A stretch of 64,000 nt of DNA from Spirosoma telluris (GCA_003259005.1 QLII01000001.1:4294501-4358500), one strand, 5' to 3'; positions 26,829 to 37,351 are shown, counted from the first letter of the stretch. Program-made: numbers and translations. The notes: a model not told the origin generated them from the sequence alone.

Positions 26829-29800
26829 CTATACTTTGGCTGGATTAGCCGGTACGGGTTTCTCTTTCTTCCCGCTAAATCGGGCCGACAAACGGCGAAT
26901 CCCGTTAAATGCATTCTCAAAGGTTAAATAGACGGTCGGCACCAGCACAAGCGTGAGTAAAAGCGAACTGATCAAACCACCAATGATGACCCAGGCCAAT
27001 CCATTTTTAGACTCCGATCCATCACCCGTAGCTAAGGCCATAGGCAGCAGCCCAATCGCCATCGCAATGGTCGTCATCAGAATCGGGCGTATCCGTTCGC
27101 GACCCGCTTCTACCAGGGCATCAATCGTACTTTTGCCCTCTTCTTTCTGCGCGTTGGCAAAGTCGACCAGCAGAATAGCGTTCTTGGCAACCAGGCCAAT
27201 CAGCATAATCATCCCCAGCATAACAAAGAAAGAGATTGGTTGCTCGGCCAAAGCCAATGCCAGAAAAGCTCCGATGATAGCCATCGGAATGGAGAACAAG
27301 ACCACAAATGGACGGAAATACGAGTTATACAACGCCACCATCAGCAAATATACAAACGTGATGGCCAGACCTAAGGCAATCCCAAGGCTACTAAAGGCAT
27401 CTGACTGCCGTTCCAAGTCGCCCTTCAGTTTATAGGTTACGCCACCCGGTAATTGCTTGGTCTTCAGAATATTGTCGATCTCCGTACCAACCGTACCCGT
27501 CGGGCGACCCACTACGTTGGCATTGACAAATAGAGAACCAACCCGGTTATACCGTGTCAACTGCGTAGCACCTGTGCCCAATTCCAGATTAGCAATCTGC
27601 CGAACTTCGATCAGTTTCCCTTTTCCATCGGGCACGGTCAGGTTGCCCACATCGTCTTTACTCTGGCGATTAAACTTATTGAGTTCAACCCGTATGTCGT
27701 AATCACGACTACCGACGCGGTATTTGCTATCGGTATTTCCAGAAAACGCCGTTTGCAAGGTTGCGCCTATATTCGCTACAGAAACTCCGTATTGCGCCAT
27801 CTGGCGACGGTCGAGGTTTACTTTGAGTTCTGGTTTAGGATCGTCTACCGCCAATTCAACGTCGGTTGTTCCACTTACCGATTTTACGACTTGCTTCACA
27901 ATAGCGGCTGCCTGTTGCAAATCCTGCTGCGAATTACCCAGTAACAAGATCTGAATTGGCGATGCATTTGCGCCACCCGTAATCCCTATCGGTGCCGATT
28001 TGACATTCAGGCCGGGCGTTTTCATAATCTCGGCTTTCGTCTGGGCCGCAAATTGCTCAATGGTAATGGTCCGTTTCTGCTTCGGCAGGATGGTTACCGT
28101 AATTTCGGCTTTGTGGAAGGGCGTTGATCCCAAACCTCCACCCGATGCCGAACTTGAATAACCCACGTTGCTATTCACTTTCGTGACCAGTTTATTCTGC
28201 ATCAGTTGTTTTTCAATCTTCTGACAGATACGGTTCGTTTCGGCCAGGCTATTGAAGGGTTCGCCTTCAATCTGCACGATAAATTCGCCCTGATCACTCT
28301 GCGGAAAGAAGGTCGTTCCGATGAAGCCACCACCCACCAGGCCAAAAGAAGCAATCAGCAAGGTAATGGCCGTGATATATACCCAACGTTTGTGCCCCAG
28401 ACTCCAGGTCAATAATCGGGCGTAACCATGTTTCAGCGAATCAAATTGTCCTTCAAACCATTTCAGGAAGCGTTTGCCAAGCCCACGGCCGTTTAAGTCT
28501 GTTTCTTTCGCAAAGCGCGAAGCCAGCAAAGGCGTAATGGTAAACGACACAGCCAATGACATAAGCGTTGAGAACACAACCACCAGCGAGAACTCCCGAA
28601 TGATATTCGCAATTAAGCCTTGCACGAATACCAGTGGCAGGAATACAACTACGTCCACCATTGTGATCGCCAAAGCCGTAAAACCAATCTCGTTCCGACC
28701 ATCGAGTGCAGCCGTTCGGCGATCTTTTCCCATTTCGAGGTGACGATAGATATTCTCCAACACCACAATCGAGTCATCGACCAGAATACCCACGACTAAT
28801 GACAATGCCATCAGCGTCATCAGGTTGAGTGTAAAGCCCAGCAGATACATCGGTACGAAAACCGAGATGATCGAAGCGGGCACCGATACCATGACGATAA
28901 AGGCATTTCGGATACTGTGCAGAAACAGCAACATTACAAGCGCCACCAACACAACCGCAAACTCAAGGTCAAAAATAACCCCATCGGCCGATGCCAGTGT
29001 GTAAGTCGATGAATCACTGGTGATTTCAAATTTCAGGCCGATATTGGCATATTGTTTTTCGATCCCACCCAGAATACCCCGTACCTGCTGGCTAATCGCC
29101 ACGGCGTTCGCATCAGTTTGCTTTTGAATCGAAATACCGATGGATTCGCGCCCATTAATCCGGTTGATCGTCGTCGCATCCGAAACGCCATCGGTTACGG
29201 TGGCTACGTCACTCAACACAACGTTCGTTCCATTCGTCGATGTAACCAGGGCAGCATTCCGAATCTGGTTGATGTCGGTAAACTTACCCGCCAGCCGGAT
29301 AGCGTATTGGCCTGATCGGTTTCAATACGACCTGTCGGATAATCGAGGTTAGCGGAATTGACGGCCTGTGTTACCTGGGCCAGCGAGAGGTTGTACAGTT
29401 TGAGTTTATTCGGATCAACGCCAATTCGGATTTCGCGCTCGCGCCCACCGGTTAGTGTCACCTGACCTACTCCATCCACTTTCGTTAGCTGGGTACGAAT
29501 CTGATCATCAACCAGATCGTAGAGTTTGGTCGCTTCCAGATTCCCCGAACACCCATCCGAATAACGGGCACATCGTCGGTCGAGAACTTTTGCAGCGTCG
29601 GTGATTCTACTTCATCGGGTAGCTGCGAGAGCACGGCGTTAACTTTCCGTTGTGCGTCCTGCAAAGCCTGATTGGGATCGGCGCTGGCGGCTAGTTCAAT
29701 CTGAATAATGGAAAGCCCTTCCTGACTGGTCGAGCTAATGTTTTTCAAATTTTCGAGCGATGACACCGCATCTTCGAGCTTACGCGTTACGGAGTTTTCA

Positions 29801-29976
29801 ACCTCCCCGGCAGCTGCTCCCGGATAGGTAGTAATCACAGTTACAACGGCTGCATCGAATTTAGGCAACAGGGTATAATTCAGGCTTTTATACGAGATGA
29901 AACCCAAAATACCCAGGATGGTAAAAGCCACCACAACCAACGTCGGGCGTTTAATGGCTATCTCTGTTACTGACAT
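26829..29976 (-). CDS. RND efflux transporter, AcrB/MexB-like inner-membrane pump
   Basis: A 1049-residue RND protein after restoring two bases, near 29309-29310 and at the C-run 29543-29546. It starts MSVTEIAIKRPTLVVVAF with the first transmembrane helix; the periplasmic part includes FDAAVVTVITTYPGAAAGEVENSV; the TM4 region has SLVVGILVDDSIVVLEN, with the Asp-Asp pair needed for proton coupling; later segments include AKNAILLVDFANA and a C-terminal helix bundle. It exports hydrophobic compounds or drugs together with the adaptor and the TolC-like channel encoded just upstream. The breaks would leave 163-, 88- and 796-residue pieces, whose joined length equals the family length. Confidence 0.93.
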
Positions 29977-29989
29977 TTCTTAGTTTGTA

Positions 29990-30072
29990 GTTCGAGGTTT
30001 GAAGTCTGTAGTCTGTAGTTTGTAGTTTTCTGCTTAGGCAACTTCAAACTATAAACTACAGACTTCAAACTA
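29990..30072. repeat. Intergenic hairpin of AGTTTGTAG words inside the efflux operon
   Basis: The left half (29980-30030) repeats AGTTTGTAGT, GAAGTCTGTAGTC and similar words; the right half (30041-30072) reads CAACTTCAAACTATAAACTAC and the like, complementary to the left. It lies between the adaptor and pump genes. Confidence 0.8.
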
Positions 30073-30076
30073 ATGA

Positions 30077-31179
30077 TTAAGGATTCACCGCTACCGACGT
30101 ATCTGCCTTCCCCTGAGCACCGCTCTTCTGATTGACAGTCACTTTAGCCCCGTTCGTCAGGTTTAGCTGGCCGTTCACAACCACGGGTTCGCCCTGTTTC
30201 AGGCCATCAAGCACCTGGTACTGGTCACCATTGTCGTAGCCAAGCCGGATTTTACGTAGGCGGGCTACATTGTTCTGCACTACATAGACACTGGCGCTGT
30301 CGGCCCCACCAACCAATGCCCGACGTGGAATAAACAAACCAGAAACCCCTTGTTTAAAGGTAAAGTTTGCATTGGCCAACGTACCCGCCTTCAACTGGTT
30401 TTTGCTATTGTTGGTCAGGTAGATTTCAACGGGATAGTTGTGCAGATCATCCCCTTTTGGGCTAATATAATGCACTGATCCCGAAAACGATACACCTGGA
30501 AATGCCTGTGCTGTAACGCTGGCTTTGTCGCCAAGTTTGAGCTGATAAACCGCCTGTTCCGGCACGTTGACGACCAGCTTCAAATCCTGCAAATTAATGA
30601 CCGATGCGATTACAGCACCAATGGCCACATATTCGCCATTTTCCACTTTTTTGTCGTACACATAGCCACTAATGGGTGCAATAACAGCTCCATTACCCAG
30701 AACCCGTTGTTGTTGTTTGGTATTCAGCAGAGCCGTTGTATACTGATCTTTATATTTCTGATACGTCTCCTGGGTTACGGCTCCCCCTTGCAATAGTCGC
30801 TCATAACGCTCCATTTCGCGTTTGGCATTGGCAACGGCCGTCTCATTATTTTCAACAACAACGCCCTGAACGGGTCCTGAACATAGCCAACCTGCTGTCC
30901 TTTTTTAACATAGGTACCCAGTACCAATTTAAAATTCTGGAGCTTTCCCCGTGTTTCGGCAATAATATCTCCTTCGTTCTGCGCTTCTACCGTTCCCAGC
31001 AGCGACAAGTTCTGATCGAGACGCTCGTAGGCAACAGGCTGCACGTCAACAACAGGCGTTGTCTGAAATTGTACCGACGATGTCTTGGCAGCATCAATAT
31101 CTTTCTTGTTGTTTATCAATCGGAAAGCAATCAGCGCGATCAGGGCAGCTACCGCTCCAATTATAAGAATTCGTTTCAT
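30077..31179 (-). CDS. RND adaptor (membrane fusion protein, HlyD/AcrA family)
   Basis: A 367-residue periplasmic adaptor after one base is restored at GGG 30872-30874 (plus strand). An N-terminal membrane anchor (MKRILIIGAVAALIALIAF) is followed by the biotinyl-lipoyl half-motif (GKLQNFKLVLGTYVKKGQQVGYV), a helical hairpin (NAKREMERYERLLQGGAVTQETYQKYKDQY), the second lipoyl half (ISGYVYDKKVENGEYVAIG), and the beta-barrel/MP domains. It links the pump and the outer-membrane channel. It sits between the tolC-like gene (10-base gap) and the RND gene in the operon. Confidence 0.92.
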
Positions 31180-31188
31180 GGTAACTGT

Positions 31189-32556
31189 TTATTTTTGAGT
31201 GACGTATTGAAGAATGGTTCCTTGTGAATTTTCGTAGTCCAGGCGAGACTGATATAAACTAATAAGCTTGTTAGCCAGATTGTTCTGAGCAGTGGTCAGC
31301 GCATCTTTGGCATCAATCAGCGTTACGGATGTGGCAATGCCTTCCTTGTATTCCAGTTCAGTAACCGTCAGAATTCTCCGGGCCAGGGTAATATTGTCGC
31401 GCTCGCGCTGAATGTCGGTCACCAGATTCTGGTAGCTAACCTGTGCATTACTCAGGCTCAACTGTGCTGACTCGCGGGCCAGAATTTGCTGTAGCCGCAA
31501 TGTTTCGAGATTCAATCGGTTTTCACGGTCGCGGTATTTTCGCTGGTTGCCATCGAAAGGTGTCCAGGAGAGTGTGAGGCCAATTGTTGAACTCTTAAAC
31601 CAGGGCAAACTACCATCGAAAAAACTGAAGGTCTGCCGTTGGGCGTTCGTGGCATAGGTCCCATAAAAACCAAGTGACGGAAAATAGCCCCGGTTGTTGG
31701 ACTGGCGATTTAAGTCCTGTAATTGCGTGTTCAAAACTAACTGCTTGAAGTCAGGGCGATTCTCGACAAAACGACTATCGGCCATTGGCAATTCATTCAC
31801 CTGCAATTCCTTCTCGATCTCCAGCGGCTGAAGCACCAGCGTTTCGGCAAGCGGCATTCCCATCTGGTATTTAAGTTGGTTAATCGCCTGTTCGTAATTC
31901 CGATTTGCCTGCTCCAGTTGTGACTGTAGATTATTCCGATTCAGTTGGATTCGGCCAAAGTCGATCTCACGCGTGGTTCCGTTTTTTAGCCGCACCTGCT
32001 CCTGCCGCAACAACGTATCCGACGAAGTCAGGTCACGAATGGTCAGGCGTTTCTGCAAATCAATAACCAGTGTCTGGTAATACGCCCGTGCAATGTTGTA
32101 TGCCTGCGTTTGTTCGGCCCGTATCGTTGCCTGCGCCTGCACCTGGGTCGAAATTTTAGCCGCTTTCAGGGCCAGCCCAAACGAAGGATCGAAGAGTTTC
32201 TGATCGACCCGACCCGTCAACGTAGTATTATACTGAGTTCCAAATTGTACAGGAACAGGCGTACCCGGCGTACCAAAAAAATCACCTGGCAGCAACTGAA
32301 CCGGAATTTTGACATTATCCAACACTGACCCTGATACCGAAACCTGTGGTAAATTTCGACCAATAACCTGCTGCGTTTGCGCTACGGATATCTGCTCATT
32401 AACACGAGCGATCTTTATGTTCGGGTTGTTCACCCGTGCATACTCCACGCACTGCGCCAGCGTATAGCCGCCCGATGGCGCCGTTTGTGCGCTGGCCCAA
32501 CTCGCCAGTAGACTCAGCGTCAGCAGCATCAGCGTCGTTTGCTTCATGCTTTTCAT
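31189..32556 (-). CDS. TolC-family outer-membrane efflux channel
   Basis: A 455-residue protein with signal peptide (MKSMKQTTLMLLTLSLLASWASAQ) and two OEP repeats. Typical features: YTLAQCVEYARVNNPNI at the N-terminus, long helices with Gln/Asn-rich heptads, and TELEYKEGIATSVTLIDAKDALTTAQNNL near the C-terminus. It forms a trimeric outer-membrane and periplasmic tunnel. First structural gene after the tetR repressor gene; the frame is intact. Confidence 0.94.
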   Translation of the reverse strand: MKSMKQTTLMLLTLSLLASWASAQTAPSGGYTLAQCVEYARVNNPNIKIARVNEQISVAQTQQVIGRNLPQVSVSGSVLDNVKIPVQLLPGDFFGTPGTPVPVQFGTQYNTTLTGRVDQKLFDPSFGLALKAAKISTQVQAQATIRAEQTQAYNIARAYYQTLVIDLQKRLTIRDLTSSDTLLRQEQVRLKNGTTREIDFGRIQLNRNNLQSQLEQANRNYEQAINQLKYQMGMPLAETLVLQPLEIEKELQVNELPMADSRFVENRPDFKQLVLNTQLQDLNRQSNNRGYFPSLGFYGTYATNAQRQTFSFFDGSLPWFKSSTIGLTLSWTPFDGNQRKYRDRENRLNLETLRLQQILARESAQLSLSNAQVSYQNLVTDIQRERDNITLARRILTVTELEYKEGIATSVTLIDAKDALTTAQNNLANKLISLYQSRLDYENSQGTILQYVTQK

Positions 32557-32592
32557 TGTTTATAAAATCTAATCTTAGTGAAGTAAAATGGG

Positions 32593-33222
32593 TTATAAGC
32601 TTTTTATAAATCGGCGGATGGCCCGTTCGAACAGTTGGGCAGGTTGTTTAAAAAGAGCTACCATGTTAGGGTCTTGTACTTTTTCAAGCATTTTGGCCCC
32701 CTGTTCTGGCCGAATATTCGTAATCAGGTTGATATAGCCCTGCATCAGACAGAACCAGTTGAAAATCAGTTCACCCATATTTTCTGAATCTGGACTGACC
32801 TCCCGAAATAGGCCTTCAATTTTCTGTTTGGCCTCCTCCATGCCTTCGCGCATCATATCCCGTTGCTGCTCCATGCGTTCCGGGTTATGCATAAGCCGAA
32901 ATATTTCAGGCTTCTCGTTAGCAAAGGCCCACTGTACCATCGACAACCGGACAATCTTTTCCTCGGCGCTCAGTTCCATTTCCAGAATCTCATCAAATAC
33001 CCGACGATTTTCGGCATGTCCTTCTTTCACAATGTTGAGTAGCACATCTTCTTTGTTCTCGAAGTGTTCGTACACAATCGGGGGCGTGTAGTCGATGGCA
33101 TCGGCTATGTTCCGAATGGTAACGGCGTTCCAGTCTTTCTCGCGGGCTATCTGCCGGGCCGCATCTAGAATTCGCTGTCGGATTTCAGCCTTTTGCCGGG
33201 TTCTTCGATCTATAACACTCAT
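32593..33222 (-). CDS. TetR/AcrR family repressor of the efflux operon
   Basis: A 209-residue regulator. The N-terminal helix-turn-helix domain (about residues 10-57) contains RILDAARQIAREKDWNAVTIRNIADAI and TPPIVYEHFENKEDVL, matching the TetR pattern. The C-terminal helical domain is probably the ligand pocket. It is the first gene of the tetR-tolC-mfp-RND operon (gap of 36 bases to tolC), so it likely represses its own promoter at 33249-33277, where two direct repeats overlap the transcription start and its own start codon. Confidence 0.93.
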   Translation of the reverse strand: MSVIDRRTRQKAEIRQRILDAARQIAREKDWNAVTIRNIADAIDYTPPIVYEHFENKEDVLLNIVKEGHAENRRVFDEILEMELSAEEKIVRLSMVQWAFANEKPEIFRLMHNPERMEQQRDMMREGMEEAKQKIEGLFREVSPDSENMGELIFNWFCLMQGYINLITNIRPEQGAKMLEKVQDPNMVALFKQPAQLFERAIRRFIKSL

Positions 33223-33277
33223 TATCTAACAACTTTCAAATTATCTAACAAAGATAGATTTTATTTGTTTCGTCAAA
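33221..33277 (-). promoter_or_regulatory. Promoter and candidate TetR operator of efflux operon
   Basis: On the minus strand TTTG (33274-33277), 17 bases, then TATCTTTG (33249-33256): a near-ideal Bacteroidota promoter. The 12-mer TTGTTAGATAAT occurs twice in direct orientation, 33240-33251 and 33221-33232, starts 19 bases apart; the first overlaps the -7 box, the second the tetR start codon. This fits an autoregulatory operator. Confidence 0.7.
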
Positions 33278-33320
33278 TTCGATTTTTTCTAAAAATTGTA
33301 TAAACGGTTGATTTTAACGT

Positions 33321-33361
33321 AAGAAAGGCCATTACATCCTGAAGATGCAATGGCCTTTCTT
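33321..33361. terminator. Terminator hairpin between protease and tetR genes
   Basis: AAGAAAGGCCATT at 33321-33333 pairs with AATGGCCTTTCTT at 33349-33361, with extra pairing inside. Confidence 0.8.
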
Positions 33362-33416
33362 AATAAAGTACTACTATTTGAAAATTAGATCTAAACTGAG
33401 AATTACAGCTACGAAC

Positions 33417-33449
33417 AACTTCCCGAAAGTTCAAAACTTTCGGGAAGTT
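33417..33449 (-). terminator. Hairpin just after the DUF5117 protease gene
   Basis: Perfect 15-base arms 33417-33431 and 33435-33449 with loop CAA, right after the protease stop at 33462 on the minus strand. Together with the hairpin at 33321-33361 it makes a double terminator. Confidence 0.8.
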
Positions 33450-33461
33450 CGACCAATAGCA

Positions 33462-35954
33462 TCAAGGCATCCAGTCGCAGGCGGGCAAAAGCCACTCCTG
33501 TCCGGTGTCGATTGGCATGCCATCGGGTGGTGTTTGAGGGGTTGTTGGCTTAATATCAGCAACATTACCCTCTGACCGACGAATCTGATCGAGCGCAAAC
33601 AGATGATGAGCGGCTACTTTCGGGTTTGTAGCAGGACTAGCAAGCTTCGTTTTCAATTGATTAATTTTTAGTAAAGCCACGGCCCGTACCTGGGAGGTTC
33701 CTTCCTGATTATTAGCCAAATCAATCAGTTTCTGTAAAACCAACTTATCCGTCAAGCGCTTTACTTCGGCCTGATAACTATCGGCCGGGTCTGCCTTATA
33801 CCAGGTAGCACCCATTAATTGATCAAGCATGGATTCCAGGCTCAGTTGAGCCGGATCGAGGGCCGACTGTGCGACCAACCGACTGACGCGCTCGCTATTC
33901 ATCAACATCTGAAGTGTCATACCGGCCGCAGCTTCGGGTGCCGCCAGAGGATCGAACGATAGCCCCGTTCGACGTTTGAATACTTCCCGAGGGTTAGGAT
34001 CATAGCGGAATGGATGGGGTGGAATGAGCGCCAGTATGGGCTTGGGAACCGCCAGAAAGGCTGGATCGATTGTGGCCAGTAAGGCATCTAAGGCCCGTTT
34101 CTGCTCCTGAACCGGAACGATCGACATAACCGGTTGCCCATCGCCACGAAGTGCGTTGGTATAAAGTTGTCCGCCTACCACTTTCGAAGCGGCTTCAACC
34201 TGATACCGGTGAAACATGTACATGGGGACCAGCACCTCTTCGAGCGTTGCCATTGGTGTACCGACCGGAATTTTCTTCGCGGAGAAATTGGCCAGCGCTA
34301 TCCGCCGAACATCGGATACACGCTTTAACTCATCAACCGCATTGGCCCCATTATCCCACAAGTGTGTACCGGGGTGAACAGAACCTTCGGGCCGAGCATC
34401 TTTATCGGTCAGGAAGGTCAGTCCCGCTTTATGCATGTCGTTCACAATCTTATCTAACGCCTGTTTTTCATCGGCACCGGCGGGAAACTGCTCATAGCCA
34501 TACCGGATGCTCCATTTGTCGTACTCACCAATATTTTTGGCATACGCATCGGATAGATCAATACTGGCTCCTTTTATTTTGGCAACCATGGTTGGATAAT
34601 CCATGACAGAAGCCCGGCCAAACATGCCGCCACCCTGTGTACTGGAGATGTAATTATGAGGAAGCCCCAGCGTATGCCCAACCTCATGCGCGGCCAATTG
34701 CCGTAAGCGCTCAATCGACATTTGCATCATCGGATCGGAGGCTGGTGCCATCGCGCTGGCATAATCACCGACCAATCCCTGCGCAATCAAATAATCCTGT
34801 CGAACCCGCAACGAACCAAGGGTTACTTTCCCTTTGATGATTTCGCCAGTACGTGGATCGCTAATACTGCCTCCATACGACCAACCGCGCGTCGACCGGT
34901 GAACCCATTGCACCAAATTATACCGAATATCCATTGGATCAGCGTCGGCAGGAAGCAACTTAACCTGAAACGCATCTTTATAGCCAGCGGCTTCAAACGC
35001 CTGATTCCACCAGGCCGTACCTTCCATCAGTGCCGACCGAATGGGTTCTGGCGTACCAGGATCTATATAGTAAATAATGGGCTTAACGGCTTCACTCACA
35101 GCTGCCGACGGATCTTTTTTCTCCAGCCGGTGCCGCGAAATATAGCGTTTCATGATTGGCTGACTAACCGGAGTCGCATAATCAAAATACTCGATGCCGC
35201 CGTAACCAATGCGTGGATCGAATGCCCTGGCTTTAAAACCAGCATCCGGCAACTGGACAAATGAGTGGTGTTGGTGAATCGTAACAATGGACGGTGTTGG
35301 CACTACTTCACGCAAATAAGCCCCTGGATTATCACCCGTTAGGGTAATAATCATCTCAAATTCGGTATTCTGTGGGAAAGCTTTAGTATGTGGCAGATAC
35401 ATAGCACTACGTGCCGGATCGAGTTTGAAAGTCCCTTGCCGGGTTCGGGTAATGGCCTGTATCGCTCCAACAGCATCCTGCATTAGAAAAGGAGTAAGGT
35501 CAACTAAGACTTTGCCACTTTCTTCAGCGGCAATCTCGAAGCCAGCATGAACGGATTTAGCAAATGACTCTTCAACGGCACGGCGTTCGAGTGGGTCGTT
35601 GCTGATGGCCCGGTAACTATAATTCGGCTCGATCATCAGAACCTTATTACCGCTGCGCTGAAACTTCACAACATGTTCCTGTCCCAAACGGCCTCGGTCG
35701 AGGCCGATGTCGTTGGAACCGACACCCTGCGCCAGTGATGGGTAGTACAAAAGTTCGGTGTCGAAGGAGGAGATTTCGAGCCAGATTTTCCCTTTTTTAG
35801 CGTCCCAGTAATAGGTCAGAAAACCGGGATTTCGCTCCATGCCCGCCGTAAACGCAGCAATACTGGCCGATGAGCTGGTGCCGGTGAGTGCCTGGGCAAA
35901 AAGTAATCGAGTAGCTGTCAGTAAGCAAAGAAGTGTAAGTAAGCGTTTTCGCAT
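33462..35954 (-). CDS. Secreted zinc metalloprotease, DUF5117/DUF4953 type
   Basis: An 830-residue protein, intact. It has a signal peptide (about residues 1-21, MRKRLLTLLCLLTATRLLFAQ), an N-terminal DUF5117-like beta region, then a metzincin-type catalytic site HEVGHTLGLPHNY (about residues 423-435), with three zinc His and a Gly, followed by a met-turn-like SVMDYP. Proteins of this kind are widespread in Bacteroidota and Proteobacteria and annotated as zinc-dependent metalloproteases of unknown substrate. No C-terminal type IX sorting domain is evident, so it is expected in the periplasm. It is probably monocistronic. Confidence 0.9.
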   Translation of the reverse strand: MRKRLLTLLCLLTATRLLFAQALTGTSSSASIAAFTAGMERNPGFLTYYWDAKKGKIWLEISSFDTELLYYPSLAQGVGSNDIGLDRGRLGQEHVVKFQRSGNKVLMIEPNYSYRAISNDPLERRAVEESFAKSVHAGFEIAAEESGKVLVDLTPFLMQDAVGAIQAITRTRQGTFKLDPARSAMYLPHTKAFPQNTEFEMIITLTGDNPGAYLREVVPTPSIVTIHQHHSFVQLPDAGFKARAFDPRIGYGGIEYFDYATPVSQPIMKRYISRHRLEKKDPSAAVSEAVKPIIYYIDPGTPEPIRSALMEGTAWWNQAFEAAGYKDAFQVKLLPADADPMDIRYNLVQWVHRSTRGWSYGGSISDPRTGEIIKGKVTLGSLRVRQDYLIAQGLVGDYASAMAPASDPMMQMSIERLRQLAAHEVGHTLGLPHNYISSTQGGGMFGRASVMDYPTMVAKIKGASIDLSDAYAKNIGEYDKWSIRYGYEQFPAGADEKQALDKIVNDMHKAGLTFLTDKDARPEGSVHPGTHLWDNGANAVDELKRVSDVRRIALANFSAKKIPVGTPMATLEEVLVPMYMFHRYQVEAASKVVGGQLYTNALRGDGQPVMSIVPVQEQKRALDALLATIDPAFLAVPKPILALIPPHPFRYDPNPREVFKRRTGLSFDPLAAPEAAAGMTLQMLMNSERVSRLVAQSALDPAQLSLESMLDQLMGATWYKADPADSYQAEVKRLTDKLVLQKLIDLANNQEGTSQVRAVALLKINQLKTKLASPATNPKVAAHHLFALDQIRRSEGNVADIKPTTPQTPPDGMPIDTGQEWLLPACDWMP

Positions 35955-36003
35955 TTTTAGCAGAGGTTGTAGTTGCTGCTCAAGTTACGGCAAAAACGCT
36001 TAT

Positions 36004-36070
36004 TAGGAGTGAAGAGTGAAGAATGGAGAGTGAAGAATAATTGCGACAACTTATTCTTCACTCTTCAAAC
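36004..36070. repeat. Intergenic hairpin of GAGTGAAGA words
   Basis: GAGTGAAGAGTGAAGAATGG at 36008-36027 and its neighbour pair with TTATTCTTCACTCTTC at 36051-36066. It lies between DUF4293 and the protease gene. Confidence 0.8.
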
Positions 36071-36073
36071 GAC

Positions 36074-36547
36074 CTACCGAATTCGGTCGGAACCCCGCAC
36101 CAGCTTTTCATCCCGACGGATGGATCGGTTCGCTAATGCATTGAAAACGAGAGCCGCAATAATGGCGTAAAAGCCTACCAGAAATGTGCCCTGATCGGTA
36201 GGAATACCATAAGCCTTGGCCATATAAAGCGTACGGTAAAGTATAATGCCCATAATGGCTGTAAGCATTAAGGCATTGGCCGCACACAAAGCCGTTTGGG
36301 TCAGTCGATTACGGTATTGAAAAATAGCATAGAGCGACACTAAGCCTACTACGGCAATTAATAGCGCTAAATACCAGATTGTATCGGCATACGTCGTAAT
36401 CCCTTCCTGGTGAGTGTATTGGAGGGCGGATAGATGCGCCATCTCTGGTGACTTCAGTCCGGCTTTTTCCCAGATTGGGTTAGTGAGGGCAATGCCCATA
36501 GCAACAGTAATAAGAAACAAAAATACTGTCTGAATGCGTTGAATCAT
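36074..36547 (-). CDS. DUF4293 family membrane protein
   Basis: A 157-residue protein. Start at 36547 gives MIQRIQTVFLFLI, the usual N-terminus of this Bacteroidota family; the longer frame from 36634 runs through an intergenic hairpin. Four hydrophobic segments are visible: residues 5-20, about 60-80 (LALLIAVVGLVSLYAIF), 87-105 (ALCAANALMLTAIMGIILY) and 125-145 (FLVGFYAIIAALVFNAL), with a basic C-terminal tail. Predicted integral inner-membrane protein of unknown function. It diverges from mnmD across the hairpin. Confidence 0.88.
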   Translation of the reverse strand: MIQRIQTVFLFLITVAMGIALTNPIWEKAGLKSPEMAHLSALQYTHQEGITTYADTIWYLALLIAVVGLVSLYAIFQYRNRLTQTALCAANALMLTAIMGIILYRTLYMAKAYGIPTDQGTFLVGFYAIIAALVFNALANRSIRRDEKLVRGSDRIR

Positions 36548-36552
36548 TGTTT

Positions 36553-36650
36553 GTAATGGATAATGTATAAGGGTTAATGTATAATGAGTTCGTACGTTAA
36601 CCATTCGGGGCCGCCCGAGCGGTACATTATCCATTACACATTAAACTAAG
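36553..36650. repeat. Intergenic hairpin of TAATGTATAATG words enclosing GC core
   Basis: GTAATGGATAATGTA (36553-36567) pairs with TACATTATCCATTAC (36623-36637), a perfect 15-base outer stem. Core GGGGCCGCCCGAGCGGTA at 36607-36624 sits at the base of the right arm, sharing its final TA with the arm. Confidence 0.85.
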
Positions 36651-36679
36651 TGCAAAAATAACCCAAAAACTGATAGCTT

Positions 36680-37351
36680 ATGAAAGCAGACATTCGTCTG
36701 ATTGTAACTGCCGACGGTTCACACACCGCCATCAATCAGGCACTCGATAAAACCTATCATTCGATTCATGGGGCCTATCAGGAATCGCAGCGGGTTTATA
36801 TCGAACTGGGTTTGCTGGAGGCATTCGAAAAATTCCCGAATGACGAGTTACATATTTTTGAAATGGGATTTGGAACGGGGCTTAATGCTTTACTGACAGC
36901 TCGCGAAGCCAATATTCACCAAAGACGCGTAATATATACCGCTATTGACGCCTATCCGATAGCGGCAGAAGACGCACAACAGTTAAATTTTGATGACCTG
37001 CTGACCACCAATTATCTGGCAAAGCTGCACGAATCTCCCTGGAATGAATCCGTTGATATTACGCCCTACTTTATGCAAACCAAAGTAGAAAGCCGGTTGG
37101 AGAACTGGGACACCAATGAGCGTTTTCACCTGATTTATTACGACGCCTTTGCCCCCACTGCCCAGCCCGAACTATGGGAGCCAGAAATCTTTGTGCAACT
37201 GGCTCACTTATTGCTACCTGGAGGTATGTTGACCACTTATTGCTCAAGGAGTTACGTACAGCGAAATATGCGGGCAGCAGGACTAGTTGTTGAAAAACAC
37301 CCTGGCCCACTGCACAAACGCGACATTATTAGGGCTGTGAAGATGGCCTGA
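36680..37351 (+). CDS. mnmD: tRNA 5-methylaminomethyl-2-thiouridine methyltransferase MnmD
   Basis: A 223-residue SAM-dependent methyltransferase. Conserved features: YHSIHGAYQESQRVYIELGL near the N-terminus, SAM motif EMGFGTGLNALL (about residues 60-71), and IYYDAFAPTAQPELWEPEIF with the catalytic-region Asp, then TYCSRSYVQRNMRAAG. It performs the last methylation of mnm5s2U at the wobble position of some tRNAs. The bifunctional MnmC of enterobacteria carries this domain fused to an oxidase; here it stands alone, as usual in Bacteroidota. It diverges from the DUF4293 gene. Confidence 0.93.
   Translation: MKADIRLIVTADGSHTAINQALDKTYHSIHGAYQESQRVYIELGLLEAFEKFPNDELHIFEMGFGTGLNALLTAREANIHQRRVIYTAIDAYPIAAEDAQQLNFDDLLTTNYLAKLHESPWNESVDITPYFMQTKVESRLENWDTNERFHLIYYDAFAPTAQPELWEPEIFVQLAHLLLPGGMLTTYCSRSYVQRNMRAAGLVVEKHPGPLHKRDIIRAVKMA

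Noticed and set aside
26953..27435. 160-codon open frame on the plus strand opposite the RND gene
   Set aside because: Serine- and isoleucine-rich antisense shadow of a well-supported pump gene.
33345..33575. Small plus-strand ORF upstream-opposed to the protease gene
   Set aside because: It runs through two terminator hairpins and into the antisense of the protease C-terminus; no coding features.
34151..35264. Long open frames on the plus strand (34151-34606, 34722-35264)
   Set aside because: They lie opposite the intact DUF5117 protease gene, have no start context and show odd composition (His, Trp and Arg rich): antisense shadows.
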